Assembly: GCA_963745755.1 (NCBI GenBank) | Contig: CAVUYP010000001.1 | Coordinates: 62,001-126,000 of the forward strand | DNA length: 64,000 nt | Direction of reading: 5' to 3' | Source: RHKX01 sp963745755 | GTDB taxonomy: Bacteria > Actinomycetota > Thermoleophilia > Solirubrobacterales > 70-9 | In this document: in pieces, positions 54,523-63,374 of the stretch | Position numbering within the stretch: position 1 is the first letter of the stretch | How the letters are laid out: each line of letters starts with the position of its first letter | Program-made: the position numbers and the translations under genes | Notes under the pieces: generated by a model | What the model was told of the DNA's origin: nothing | The model's input: only the letters and a program-made list of their open reading frames with translations | The model's database searches: none

Positions 54523-55032
54523 TTAATCCTTCGGAGCATAGCCCGCTTGCTCATAGAACCGCACCGCCGCGGTCCAGCGGGCGTGGGTCTCCAAGCCCAC
54601 TTCGCGATAGCCGGCGTCCCAGCAACTTTTCTCCAACGCGGCGAGCAACAACCGCGCAACTCCCCGGCGGCGCCAACTGGGCAAGACGGCCAGCCAGTGA
54701 ATCACCGGCTGCGCCTCGGCGCCGCTGCCGCGAAAGGCCAACGTGATTGTGCCGACGGGCGAAGGCGAAAGCAGGCTTGGCAACAGTCCGTCGGCTTCCG
54801 CGAACCAGAGCCGCTCCGGCGACCACCACGGCTTGCTCAAGAATTCCGCCTCAAAATCGGCCGGCTGCCATTGCCGTATGCCTACCTTCTCGCGGGCAAA
54901 CGCACGGTGGCGTAGCTCCAGCCACACGGGAACGTCCTGCGAACCGGCAAAATGGCGGAGCGCGACGCCCGGCAGCCGGGGCAGTTCCGGCGGCGCCAAC
55001 AGCGTGCGGTAGAGGTGCAGGACGTTCGACAT
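54523..55032 (-). CDS. GNAT-family N-acetyltransferase
   Basis: This is an intact frame. The ATG at 55032 (SNVLHLYRTLLAPPELPRLP) is favoured; an in-frame ATG at 55050 is the alternative, and the open frame further upstream covers the BMC control region and is unlikely to be coding. Acetyl-CoA binding is shown by PVIHWLAVLPSWRRRGVARL (motif A, RRRGVA pyrophosphate loop), followed by LLLAALEKSCWDAGYREVGL and AAVRFYEQAGYAPKD, the motif B end. The N-terminal part is KVGIRQWQPADFEAEFLSKP. About 169 residues. The substrate is unknown. It is transcribed away from the BMC operon and shares its intergenic region. Confidence 0.82.
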   Translation of the reverse strand: MSNVLHLYRTLLAPPELPRLPGVALRHFAGSQDVPVWLELRHRAFAREKVGIRQWQPADFEAEFLSKPWWSPERLWFAEADGLLPSLLSPSPVGTITLAFRGSGAEAQPVIHWLAVLPSWRRRGVARLLLAALEKSCWDAGYREVGLETHARWTAAVRFYEQAGYAPKD

Positions 55033-55161
55033 CGAGCAGAATTCTTCCATCCGCAACGCCCGCCACGAACCCCCTCTAGTGGGTTTTCGCCACGGAAACG
55101 ACAATTTGGTCTGCCGCTCCGGAAAATACAGGGCATAATTCCCAGGTCGCCCAATCTTCGC

Positions 55162-55214
55162 GAAAACATGGCTCATTGAAAACATGTGATAGAAATCTTT
55201 CACATCCGTGAAAG
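55162..55214. promoter_or_regulatory. Putative DeoR-type operator of the BMC operon
   Basis: A perfect palindrome CTTTCAC-ATCC-GTGAAAG at 55197-55214 is preceded by two direct copies of GAAAACATG (55162-55170 and 55178-55186) and a GAAATC between. GAAA/TTTC repeats are a known feature of DeoR-family sites. The cluster lies just upstream of the -35 of the promoter that faces the deoR-type gene. Confidence 0.55.
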
Positions 55215-55221
55215 AATCTGC

Positions 55222-55250
55222 TTGAGTTCAATCGCCGCAGAGATCATAAT
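55222..55250 (+). promoter_or_regulatory. Predicted promoter of the BMC operon
   Basis: TTGAGT at 55222-55227 and CATAAT at 55245-55250 are 17 bases apart. The palindrome at 55197-55214 ends eight bases before the -35. The regulator start is 40 bases downstream of the -10. Confidence 0.6.
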
Positions 55251-55289
55251 CGGGCTCAGACATTCAAGGACGAGACGCTTTTTGCGGGG

Positions 55290-56080
55290 ATGGTGCTGGC
55301 CGTGCTGGCGGAAGAACGAAGAACGCGGCTGCTGGAGCTGGTCAGGACGCGAGGTTTTGCGGCCTTGCCCGATCTGGCGGGCGAACTGCAGGTATCCGAG
55401 TCGACGGTCCGCCGCGACCTGGAGCAGCTGGAAGAGACAGGGCAGCGCCAAGCGGACGCACGGGGGGGTGTTTTACACCGGGGCTTCGCCCAAGCTGCCG
55501 CACTTTGACGAGCGGCAGCCGGCACAGTGGGACAAGAAGCGACTGATCGCCGCCCGAGCGGCTGAACTGATCGAAGACGGCGACACGTTCCTGCTGGACG
55601 GCGGAAGCACGACCTACGAGGTGGCCCGGCTGCTGGTCGGCCGCCCGCTGCACGTCGTCACCAATTCGCTGCCGGTGGCCAACCTGTTCGCCTCCGACGG
55701 CAAACAGCGACCTGGTGCTGATGGGCGGCAACGTCTGCCCGCGCACCGGCGTGTCGCTGGGCCCCTATGCCAACGAGATGCTCGGCCCGGCTGAAGGTGC
55801 GCAAGACGATCCTCAGCGTGGCCGGCATCGACGACGAAGGGTTCTTCAACAGCAACCTGCTGCTGGTGGAGACGGAACGGGCGATGATGAAGGCGGCCGA
55901 CGAGGTGATCGTGGTGGCCGACAGCACGAAGTTCGGGCGTCAAAGCCTGGCCCACCTGTGCCCGCTGGGCGCCGTCGATCACCTGGTCGTCGACGACGAA
56001 ATTTCCAGCGATTGGCGCGAGCAAGCTGACCGCGGCCGGGCGTGAAGGTGCTGGTCGCGGGCGCCACGGACAACGGTTAA
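55290..56080 (+). CDS. DeoR-family transcriptional regulator, first gene of the BMC operon (frameshifted)
   Basis: The N-terminal helix-turn-helix reads VLAVLAEERRTRLLELVRTR, GFAALPDLAGELQVSESTVR and RDLEQLEETG. After a shift near 55440, RTHGGVFYTG is the DeoR wing. The sugar-phosphate-binding domain has AARAAELIEDGDTFLLDGGS (DxGTT-like DGGSTTYEVA), LHVVTNSLPVANLFAS, LVLMGGNVCPRTGVSLGPYA and DEVIVVADSTKFGRQSLAHL. Such regulators sense phosphorylated sugars and usually repress. Length about 260 residues. Shifts near 55440, 55705, 55795 and 56025. It is the first gene after a promoter with an adjacent GAAA-rich palindrome, so it probably controls itself and the BMC genes in response to fuculose- or rhamnulose-phosphate; that ligand is inferred. 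Confidence 0.88.
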
Positions 56081-56105
56081 TCCAACAGACGCAGACAACG
56101 AACGC

Positions 56106-56777
56106 ATGAGCATCGCCGGCACGCTCGACCGCAGCGTCATCGAGCAGATCGTCCGCGAGATCGTCCTGACGCAGCGTGGGCGGCCCGCCGGCGGAAGCCG
56201 AAGCTGGTGGTGAGCATCTCGGCCCGGCACGTGCACCTGACCGACGAGCACGTCGAAATCCTGTTCGGCCCCGGCCACACGCTGACGCCGATGAAGGATC
56301 TGTATCAGGACGGCTTCTACGCGGCCGAAGAGACGGTGATGGTCGTCGGTCCGCGGCGGCGGATGCTGCCGACGCGTGCGGGTGCTCGGCCCGACGCGTC
56401 CGCACAGCCAGGTCGAACTGGCCTTCACCGACGGCATCTCGCTGGGCATCGACCTGCCGGTCCGCGCCAGCGGCAAGATCGAGGGCACGCCGGGCTGCGT
56501 GCTGGTCGGCCCCAAGGGCGTGGTCGAACTGAAGCAGGGCGTGATCCGCGCCGAGCGGCACGTCCACATGAGCACCGACGACGCCGGCCTATTACGGCGT
56601 CAAGAACGGCGACCGGATGAGCCTGCGGATCGACTCGTCCTGCTGCGACCGTGCTTCGACGACTGCTGGTGCGGGCCGACGAGACGAGCAAGCTGGAAGT
56701 GCACCTCGACACCGACGAAGGCAACGCCGCCGACCTGGACCACGCCTGGAACAGTCGAACTGTTGAAGCAGGATTAA
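56106..56777 (+). CDS. pduL: PduL-type phosphotransacylase of the BMC (frameshifted)
   Basis: The enzyme converts acyl-CoA plus phosphate to acyl-phosphate and CoA, recycling CoA inside the shell. N-terminal DRSVIEQIVREIVLTQ is an amphipathic helix of encapsulation-peptide type. The two PduL domains each begin with a histidine motif: KLVVSISARHVHLTDEHVEI, LFGPGHTLTPMKDLYQDGFY and VRASGKIEGTPGCVLVGPKG, then VIRAERHVHMSTDDAG with the zinc-binding His pair, and YGVKNGDRMSLRIDSSCCDR. The C-terminus is VELLKQD. About 222 residues. Shifts lie near 56180, 56375, 56588, 56660 and 56750. It follows the regulator by 25 bases; acetate kinase, which uses its product, is three genes downstream. Confidence 0.88.
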
Positions 56778-56879
56778 CGGGGACCCGATCCCGCAGGGTG
56801 GGCACTGCCCACCTTGAAAAATCAATCGTAGTTTCACGGTGACCGTTTCCACCCTACTTTTTATCTCGGAGAACCAATC

Positions 56880-57206
56880 ATGGCAAAAGCAATGGAAGCG
56901 CTGGGCATGATCGAGACCAAGGGCTTCGTGGCCCTGGTCGAAGCCACCGACGCGATGATGAAGGCGGCCAACGTCGAGTTCCTCGGCTGGGACAAGGTCG
57001 GCAGCGGCCTGGTCACGGCGTTCGTGACCGGCGACGTGGCCGCCGTCAAGGCCGCCACCGACGCCGGCGCCGCCGCCGGCGGCGGATCGGCGAAGTGGTC
57101 AGCGTGCAGGTCATTCCTCGCCCGCACGAAGACCTGGGCATCGTGCTGCCGCCGCCGCCGCCAAGAAGCCGGCCAGACGGCGCAACACGGCGAGCCGGAG
57201 GCGTAA
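56880..57206 (+). CDS. BMC-H shell protein 1, with C-terminal extension (frameshifted)
   Basis: This is a hexamer-forming shell facet protein. The ATG at 56880 follows GGAGA. The BMC domain reads AKAMEALGMIETKGFVALVE, ATDAMMKAANVEFLGWDKVG, SGLVTAFVTGDVAAVKAATD and AGAAAGG, then after a shift near 57090 GEVVSVQVIPRPHEDLGIVL. Pore residues follow the VGSGL segment. The tail beyond the BMC fold depends on a second shift near 57160: it is either a Lys/Arg-rich extension (AKKPARRRNTASRRRKL) or a short QTAQHGEPEA end with a TAA at 57204-57206. I report the latter. It is followed by a second, shorter BMC-H gene, as in planctomycete loci. Confidence 0.9.
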   Translation: MAKAMEALGMIETKGFVALVEATDAMMKAANVEFLGWDKVGSGLVTAFVTGDVAAVKAATDAGAAAGGGSAKWSACRSFLARTKTWASCCRRRRQEAGQTAQHGEPEA

Positions 57207-57342
57207 GCTCGTGCCTCCGGATCGTGCGACAACCCGGGCTACGCTCCGGCTCGCCAACGATAGTCGACATGCGCGCCGCCGACACCGCGATCATAGATCC
57301 TAGTCAATGCCAACCTACACACGCAAGGAATACGAACTGACA

Positions 57343-57613
57343 ATGCAAGACGCCATTGGATTGATCGAAACCAAGGGCCTGGTCGCCCTGGTCGAAGCGA
57401 CCGACGCGATGGCCAAGGCGGCCAACGTGGAGATCGTCAAGCGGGTCCAGATCGGCGGCGGCCTGGTCACCACCGTCGTCCGCGGCGACGTCGGCAGCGT
57501 GCGCGCGGCCGTCGAAGCCGGCGCCAACGGCCGCCACGCAGGTCGGCGAACTGGTCGCCAGCCACATCATCCCGCGCCCGGCCGAAGGCTTGATCGAAGC
57601 GTACCTGTCCTGA
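57343..57613 (+). CDS. BMC-H shell protein 2 (one frameshift)
   Basis: This is the second facet protein. MQDAIGLIETKGLVALVEAT is followed by DAMAKAANVEIVKRVQIGGG, LVTTVVRGDVGSVRAAVEAG and, after a shift near 57530, QVGELVASHIIPRPAEGLIE and AYLS. About 90 residues, the minimal BMC-H length, unlike the extended first copy. I choose the ATG at 57343 as the domain start; one at 57307 in the same frame would add 12 residues. The two BMC-H proteins share DAMxKAANVE and IPRP yet differ at the pore loop (KVGSGL against QIGGGL), which could give facets of different permeability; that consequence is inferred. Confidence 0.9.
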
Positions 57614-57695
57614 ACGTACAGGAATGCGCGAAGCGTTCCGCCTGTGCCGATCGCACGGCGGCTCGCCTCACACGGAGGTCGCAGGAGCACTCGTC

Positions 57696-58890
57696 ATGAA
57701 GATCCTGGTAGCCAACCTCGGCTCGACGAGCTTCAAGTACCGCCTGTTCGACATGGCCGACGAGCGACAGCTTGCGCGTGGCGGCATCGAGCGGATCGGT
57801 TCGGCCGAGAGCCGCTGCGTTCGTCGAGATCGGCGAAGCGCGACAGGAGACGGTCTCCGCCGTGCCGGACCACGCCGTGGCGGTGCGCCAGTGCCTGGCC
57901 AATTGACCGATCCCGAGACGGCTGCCTGAAGACGGCTGACGAAGTGTCGGCCATCGGCTTCAAGGCGGTTCACGGCGGCGCGTTCAGCGGCGTGCAGCGG
58001 GTGACGCCGACGTGCTGGCGGCGATGGAGGAGATGAACGCACGTGGCCCCGGCCCACAATCCGCCCTACATCGCGGCGATGCGGCTGCTGAGCGAAAAGC
58101 TGCCGGAGATTCCGCTGGTGGCGGCCTTCGAAACCGGCTTTCACCAGACGATTCCCGACCGGCATGCGCTACTACGCCGTGCCGTACGAGTGGGCCGAGA
58201 AGCACCAGATTCGCCGCTGGGGCTTTCACGGCGCCAGCCACCGCTACATCGCCACGCGGACGGCGGAGCTGCTGGGACGCGACGATCTGCGGATCATCTC
58301 CTGCCACCTGGGCGGCTCGAGCTCGCTCTGTGCGCATCCGCGACGGCCAGAGCGTGGCCGACCAGCATGGGCATGAGCCCGCAGACGGGCTTGCCGCAGA
58401 ACAACCGCGTCGGGCGATTTCGATCCGCTTCGCCTTGCCGCTGGTGATGAAGCACACCGGCAAGTCGCTGGACGAGGTGCTCGACGATGCTGGCCAACGC
58501 AAGCGGCCTGCTGGGGCTCAGCGGCATCAGCGGCGACATGCGCGACATCGAGAAGCGGCGGCCGGCAGGGCAACGACCGCGGCCAGGCTGGCCCTGGACG
58601 TCTTCGTCCGGCACGTGCGCCACTACCTGGGCGCCTACCTGGTCGAGCTCGGCGGCGCCGACGTGATCGTCTTCACCGGCGGCATCGGCGAGAACGGCGT
58701 CAACGTTCGGGCGACGGTCTGCGCGAACCTGGAAGAGCTCGGCATCGTGCTCGACCCGGCCGCCAACGCGGCGGCCAAGGGCGAGATGCCGATCAGCGCC
58801 GCCGCGAGCCGCACGCAGATTTGGGTCGTTCCGACCAACGAAGAACTGATCGTCGCCCGACAGGCAAAGAAACTGTTGGAGTCTGACTGA
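57696..58890 (+). CDS. ackA: Acetate/propionate kinase of the BMC locus (frameshifted)
   Basis: The enzyme transfers phosphate from acyl-phosphate to ADP and thus harvests ATP from the BMC product. The ATG at 57696 has AGGAG eleven bases before. KILVANLGSTSFKYRLFDMA is the ASKHA phosphate-1 motif. Then come GFKAVHGGAFSGVQRV, PLVAAFETGFHQTIPD, IRRWGFHGASHRYIATRTAE (GFHGxSH signature), LRIISCHLGGSSSLCA and VIVFTGGIGENGVNVRATVC. The end is IWVVPTNEELIVARQAKKLL. About 395 residues. Shifts near 57815, 57880, 57925, 58005, 58040, 58165, 58325, 58365, 58415, 58490 and 58560. In characterised planctomycete loci the kinase produces lactate or propionate from the acyl-phosphate; whether this one works inside the shell is unknown. 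Confidence 0.92.
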
Positions 58891-58899
58891 ACGGTCGCC

Positions 58900-59221
58900 A
58901 TGTTCGTCGCCAAGGTGACCGGATCGCTGGTTGCCACGCAGAAGGTCGGCCTCGATGGTCGGCCACAAGCTGCTGATCGTCGAGCCCTACCGCCTCGACG
59001 CCGAGAATCGCGGCCAGCTGACGACCACCGGCCGCACGTTCGTGGCCGTCGACACGCTCGGCGCCGGCGAGGGCGAGTTCGTGCTGATCACCCAAGGCTC
59101 CAGCGCCCGGCTGACGCCGGAGACGAAGAACCTGCCGATCGACACGGTGATCATCGGCATCGTCGACACGGTGCACGTCGATCAGCAGTGCGTATTCACA
59201 AGAAAGGCGACGAGGCGTTAA
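58900..59221 (+). CDS. BMC-P (EutN/CcmL) vertex protein 1 (one frameshift)
   Basis: A pentamer-forming protein capping shell vertices. FVAKVTGSLVATQKV is followed, after a shift near 58952, by MVGHKLLIVEPYRLDAENRG, TGRTFVAVDTLGAGEGEFVL, ITQGSSARLTPETKNLPIDT and VIIGIVDTVHVDQQCVF. The VDTLGAGEGE and VIGIVD strings are the EutN/CcmL hallmarks. About 107 residues. A second possible frame at the end would give VRIHKKGDEALSASETDE; I keep the one ending at TAA 59219-59221. One of three BMC-P genes in the locus, usual for the planctomycete type. Confidence 0.9.
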
Positions 59222-59291
59222 GCGCGAGCGAGACAGACGAACGTGCGGCCGACTTCGACATCCGATAGCATCCAACGTCAACTGAACTCAG

Positions 59292-60756
59292 ATGACTCAC
59301 CATGCAAGTCACGACGAAACCTTGATCCGCAGCGTCGTTCAAGCAAGTGCTCATCGCCGATGGCGCAAGTGCCTGCTCCGATGCCGTGCCGGCAACCGGC
59401 GCGGCTATGCACGGCCGGTACGGCATGTTCACCTGCGTCGACGAAGCCGTCGCCGCGGCCAGCGAGGCCTTCGAGCAGCTCTCGCGAGCGCACGCATCGA
59501 AGACCGCAAGCGGATCATCGACCACATCCGCCGCATCTCCATCGACCAGTGCGTCGAGCTGGGCACGATGGAGATGGAAGAGACCAAGATCGGCCGGCTT
59601 GCAGCACAAGATCGAAAAGCTCAAGACGCTCGGCGAGCGGACGCCCGGCGTCGAGTTCCTGCGGAGCGAGGTCTTCAGCGGCGACCACGGCCTGGCCGTG
59701 ATCGAGCACGCCCCGTTCGGCGTGATCGGCGCCATCACGCCGGTCACCCACTCGCTGCCCACGATCACCGGCAACGCGGTGAGCATGATCGCCGGCGGCA
59801 ACACGCTGGTCGTCAATCCGCATCCCAGCGGCAAGCGCGTGGCGGCCGAAGGCGTGCGGCGCTTCAACGAGGCGATCTACCGCGACCTGGGCATCGACAA
59901 CCTGATCTGCGTGATCGCCGAGCCGACGCTCGAATCGGCCGACGCCATCTTCAAGCATCGCGACATCGACTTGATCTGCGTCACCGGCGGACCGGCCGTG
60001 GCCCGGGCCGCGCTGAACAGCGGCAAGCGGGCGATCGTGGCCGGGCCCGGCAATCCGCCGGTGGTGGTCGACGAAACGGCCGACCTCGACCGCGCCGCCC
60101 GGTCGATCATTCAAGGCGGCGCCTACGACAACAACCTGCTCTGCATCGCCGAGAAGGAAGTCTTCGTCGTCGCCGAGGTCTTCGACGAGCTGATGGCCGC
60201 CATGGAGCGGGCCGGCGCCGTGCGGCTGAACGCCCGCGAGATCGACGCCCTGACCACGGTCGGCCATCACGACCGTCGGCGAAGGCGAGCACAAGCACGA
60301 CGTGCCGGCCAAGGAGTTCCTCGGCCAGGACGCCGCCGTGCTGGCCCGGGCGGCCGGCAAGAGCGTCTCGGCCGACGATCGAACTGCTGTTCGGCGAGAC
60401 CGACGAATCGAACCCGTTCGTGCCGGTCGAGCAGATGATGCCCTTCATGCCCTTCGTCCGCTGCCGCGACGTCGACGAGGCGATCGCCAAGGCGAAGCAC
60501 TACGAGCACGGCTTCCGCCACACGGCCATCATCCATTCGACACAACGTCGCAACATGACCAAGATGGGCCGGGCCATGGACACCACGCTGTTCGTCAAGA
60601 ACGGCCCGTGCATGGCCGTCGCTGGGCCTGGGCGGCGAAGGCTACCTCTCGTTCTCCATCGCCCGCCCGACCGGCGAAGGCGTCACCACGCCGCTGACGT
60701 TCACCCGCGAGCGGCGCTGCTCGATGATCGACGAGTTGCGGATTCTTGGAAAGTGA
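59292..60756 (+). CDS. CoA-acylating aldehyde dehydrogenase of the BMC (PduP-like, frameshifted)
   Basis: The enzyme oxidises an aldehyde (lactaldehyde or propionaldehyde in related loci) to acyl-CoA with NAD. The N-terminus DETLIRSVVQQVLI-like is an encapsulation-peptide-type helix, followed by HGRYGMFTCVDEAVAAASEA. The core has EHAPFGVIGAITPVTHSLPT, GNAVSMIAGGNTLVVNPHPS, KRAIVAGPGNPPVVVDETAD and IIQGGAYDNNLLCIAEKEVF, where the Cys in NNLLC is the catalytic thiol as in PduP/EutE. The C-terminal part is ESNPFVPVEQMMPFMPFVRC and TTPLTFTRERRCSMIDELRI. About 488 residues. Shifts near 59340, 59485, 59600, 60268, 60380 and 60620. No cobalamin- or glycyl-radical diol dehydratase gene lies in the window, consistent with an aldolase-fed compartment. 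Confidence 0.9.
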
Positions 60757-60836
60757 GACCAAGGGAGTGGGAGTAGAGAGCAGGGAGTAGGACGAGGCGT
60801 CAGAAAGGGCAAGCCGAGCCCTGGCGTTTGGCGGCT

Positions 60837-60867
60837 TTGGACCTTGAACCTTAAGACTTTGGACTGA
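60837..60867. repeat. TTTGGACC-type spacer before BMC-P 2
   Basis: TTTGGACCTTGAACCTTAAG followed by ACTTTGGACTG resembles the spacer between cimA and valS (43772-43844). It directly precedes the start of the second BMC-P gene. Confidence 0.4.
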
Positions 60868-60869
60868 AC

Positions 60870-61127
60870 ATGCAGATCGGCTCCGTCGTCGGCACCGCAA
60901 CCTCGACCGTCAAGCATCCGTCGATGGAAGGCTGGAAGTTGCTGGTCGTGCAGTTGCTGGCGGCCGACGGCAAGTCGCCCGACGGCGAACCGGTGCTGGC
61001 GGTCGACCGCTTGGGCGCCGGCCGCGGCGAGAAAGTGATTTTCACCAGCGACGGGCGCGGCACGCGCGAGTTGCTCAAGAGCGACACGACGCCGGTCCGC
61101 TGGAGCGTGATGGGAATTCCTGACTGA
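60870..61127 (+). CDS. BMC-P (EutN/CcmL) vertex protein 2
   Basis: An intact 85-residue vertex protein. QIGSVVGTATSTVKHPSMEG is the standard first strand, then WKLLVVQLLAADGKSPDGEP and VLAVDRLGAGRGEKVIFTSD, ending RELLKSDTTPVRWSVMGIPD. It is the only BMC-P gene here without a frameshift, so it gives the most reliable sequence of this family in the window. The stop overlaps the next gene's ATG (TGATG), so the two are probably coupled. Confidence 0.94.
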   Translation: MQIGSVVGTATSTVKHPSMEGWKLLVVQLLAADGKSPDGEPVLAVDRLGAGRGEKVIFTSDGRGTRELLKSDTTPVRWSVMGIPD

Positions 61128-61897
61128 TGGCCGTCGCTGCGGAGGAAATCGAAAGACTGGTTCGCGAGGCGATTGCCAACGGCGGGCGGCGCAGGCCAAC
61201 GTCGAGCGCATCGCGGGCGAAGTGCTCGGCAGGCTTCAAGCCAAGAAGCCTTCGCTGCGAGAGCTGACCCTTGCCTCGCGAATCGTCACGCTGGCGGAGG
61301 TCGAAGGAAAACTCGAAGGTATCAAGCAACTGGTCGTGCCGGCCAAGGCGGTGATTACGCCGGCAGTCCGCGACCTGTTGCGGCAGAAGCAGATAGACAT
61401 TGGCTACGCCCTGCCGGGCAAGACGGCGGCAAAAGTGCGGCTGCCGCTCGTCGTGCGGCGCAGCGGAAACGAAATACGACTCGGCTGGCGCAATGCAAGC
61501 GGTCGCGAAAGCGGGAGTCACGATCGAGAGGCTAGCCGGCGGACTGGCGCACGGCGGACTGGCTGCCGACGGCGCCCGGTCCGCGACGGGTTCGCGCCGC
61601 TGGTTGCGCAGGTCGTCGGCGAGTTGTGCGCGGCAGCGAGCAAGGGCGGCAAGTTGGGATTGTTGCTGACAAGCGAGACGGCCGCCGCGCTCTGCCTGGC
61701 GAATCGGCGGCCCGGCGTGCGAGCCGTTGCCGCGACAAGCGTTGCCGGCACGCCGCGAGCCGTGCGATCGGTCGGCGCCAACCTGCTGGCGGTCGATCCC
61801 GCTGGGCGAACGACGTTTGAGATGCAGCGAATCATCAGCCAGTTTGTCGGCGGCGCCATACGCGTGCCCCGCGGAGTTTGCAAAGGAATTGGCATAG
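61127..61897 (+). CDS. BMC-associated protein: amphipathic N-terminus, ITP motif and RpiB-like domain (frameshifted)
   Basis: The ATG overlaps the stop of BMC-P 2. AVAAEEIERLVREAIANGG and VERIAGEVLGRLQAKKPSLR form a helical, encapsulation-peptide-like N-terminus. KQLVVPAKAVITPAVRDLLR and QKQIDIGYALPGK follow; VITPAxxD/K...I-I strings recur in EutQ/EutT-type BMC proteins. The C-terminal part, VAQVVGELCAAASKGGKLGL, LLTSETAAALCLANRRPGVR, AVAATSVAGTPRAVRSVGAN and EMQRIISQFVGG, resembles RpiB/LacAB sugar-phosphate isomerases, including the substrate loop region but without the usual GTGIG text. After a shift near 61860 it ends FAKELA at TAG 61895-61897. About 255 residues. A sugar-phosphate isomerase or a structural role is possible; neither is shown. 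Confidence 0.7.
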
Positions 61898-61957
61898 GTC
61901 GGGCTTTCCCGCCTGAACTACGCCAGCCTGAAAAGGCTGAACTACGAGCGGAACAAA

Positions 61958-62245
61958 ATGCGAATCGGAAAAGTCATCGGCAAAGTGACCTTGAATCGCT
62001 CGCACCCGAGCTTGCTGGGGGCGACGTACAAGCTGGCGGTGCCGCTGACGCTCGACGAACTGGCCGAGCGCGCCGAACCGGCCGGCGGAAGAGCTGGTCG
62101 TCTACGACGAACTCGGCGCGGGACTCGGCAGCCTGATCGCCATCAGCGAAGGGGGCGAAGCGGCCCAGCCGTTCACCCCCAACTCAAACCGGTCGACGCG
62201 TACAACGCCGCGATCCTCGACGCGGTTGACGTGAGAAAACCGTAG
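61958..62245 (+). CDS. BMC-P (EutN/CcmL) vertex protein 3 (frameshifted)
   Basis: RIGKVIGKVTLNRSHPSLLG and ATYKLAVPLTLDELAERAEP open the protein. After a shift near 62090, EELVVYDELGAGLGSLIAIS and EGGEAAQPF carry the vertex-protein signature (DELGAG), and a second shift near 62180 leads to LKPVDAYNAAILDAVDV. About 95 residues. It is more divergent from the other two BMC-P proteins, with an inserted LTLDELAERAEPA segment and the C-terminal DAYNAAILD tail, which is typical of one of the three classes in planctomycete loci. It precedes the aldolase gene. Confidence 0.87.
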   Translation: MRIGKVIGKVTLNRSHPSLLGATYKLAVPLTLDELAERAEPAGGRAGRLRRTRRGTRQPDRHQRRGRSGPAVHPQLKPVDAYNAAILDAVDVRKP

Positions 62246-62339
62246 CGTGGACGCCGTCCACCCAGGAAACAAGATCAAGCTTTGTTCTAATTCACGGTGC
62301 GCAATGCCCACCCTGACACGCGGCGGCGATGGCCGCCCT

Positions 62340-63285
62340 ACAAACAAGCGAATGACTATGAGCCCAACCTGCACAAGCTCAAACAAGAAATCTGCGACAT
62401 CGGCCGGCGGATCTACAACAAGGGCTTTGCCGCGGCCAACGACGGCAACATCAGCTATCGCGTCGAGCGAGAACGAGGTGCTCTGCACGCCGACGATGCA
62501 CTCGCAAGGGCTTCATGAAGCCCGACGACATCTGCATCGTCGACATGGACGGCAAGCAGATCGCCGGCCGCCGCAAGCGGACCAGCGAGGTCCTGCTGCA
62601 CCTGGCGATCATGAAGGAGCGGCCGGACGTGAAGAGCGTGGTGCACTGCCATCCGCCGCACGCCACGGCCTTTGCCGTGGCCCGCGAGCCGATCCCGCAG
62701 TGCGTGCTGCCCGAGGTCGAGGTCTTCCTGGGCGACGTGCCGATCACCCAGTACGAGACGCCCGGCGGCCAGGAGTTCGCCGACACGATCCTGCCGTTCG
62801 TGAACAAGACCAACGTGATCATCCTGGCCAACCACGGCACGGTCAGCTACGGCGAGACCGTCGAACGGGCCTACTGGTGGACCGAGATCCTCGACGCCTA
62901 CTGCCGCATCCTGATGCTGGCCCGAGGACCTGGGCAGGGTCAACTACTTCACCGAAGCAGAAGACCCGCGAGCTGCTGGACCTGAAGAACAAGCTTGGGC
63001 TTCACCGACCCGCGGCTGCAGCCGGGCATGGAGAACTGCGACATCTGCGCCAACGACATCTTCCGCGACAGTTGGAAGCGACACCGGCGTCGAGCGACGC
63101 GCCTTCGACGCTCCGCCGCCGATGGGCCCGAAGGCGCCGCCGCGGCTGCCAACGGCACCGCGCCTGACCAGGAAGCACTGATCCAGGCCATCACCGACCG
63201 CGTGATGGCCGCGCTGATCAACAATCGAGTCACTGAAGCGGACGTGAGATGCAGAGACACGAGTCGACGACGAGATCGGAAGTGA
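62340..63285 (+). CDS. Class II aldolase (fuculose/rhamnulose-phosphate aldolase type) with C-terminal encapsulation peptide (frameshifted)
   Basis: The zinc aldolase should cleave a deoxy-ketose 1-phosphate into dihydroxyacetone phosphate and lactaldehyde. It reads NLHKLKQEICDIGRRIYNKG, FAAANDGNISYRVE, FMKPDDICIVDMDGKQIAGR, SVVHCHPPHATAFAVAREPI (zinc His pair), VEVFLGDVPITQY, IILANHGTVSYGETVERAYW (third His) and GRVNYFTEA. A Pro/Ala-rich linker then joins QEALIQAITDRVMAALINN, a clear amphipathic encapsulation peptide. The exact start is uncertain: the frame of NLHKLK runs open from 62297 without an obvious ATG, so an upstream error is likely. Shifts lie near 62465, 62500, 62925, 62955, 62993 and 63080. 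It is the signature enzyme that sets planctomycete BMCs apart from propanediol and ethanolamine types. Confidence 0.88.
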
Positions 63286-63374
63286 CTGCGACCGCCCTAT
63301 CTCGTCGTCACTCAATCTCCAGCAGCAACTTTGCTACGACGAACTGCACCATCACGAACACGCTTGGAAACACC

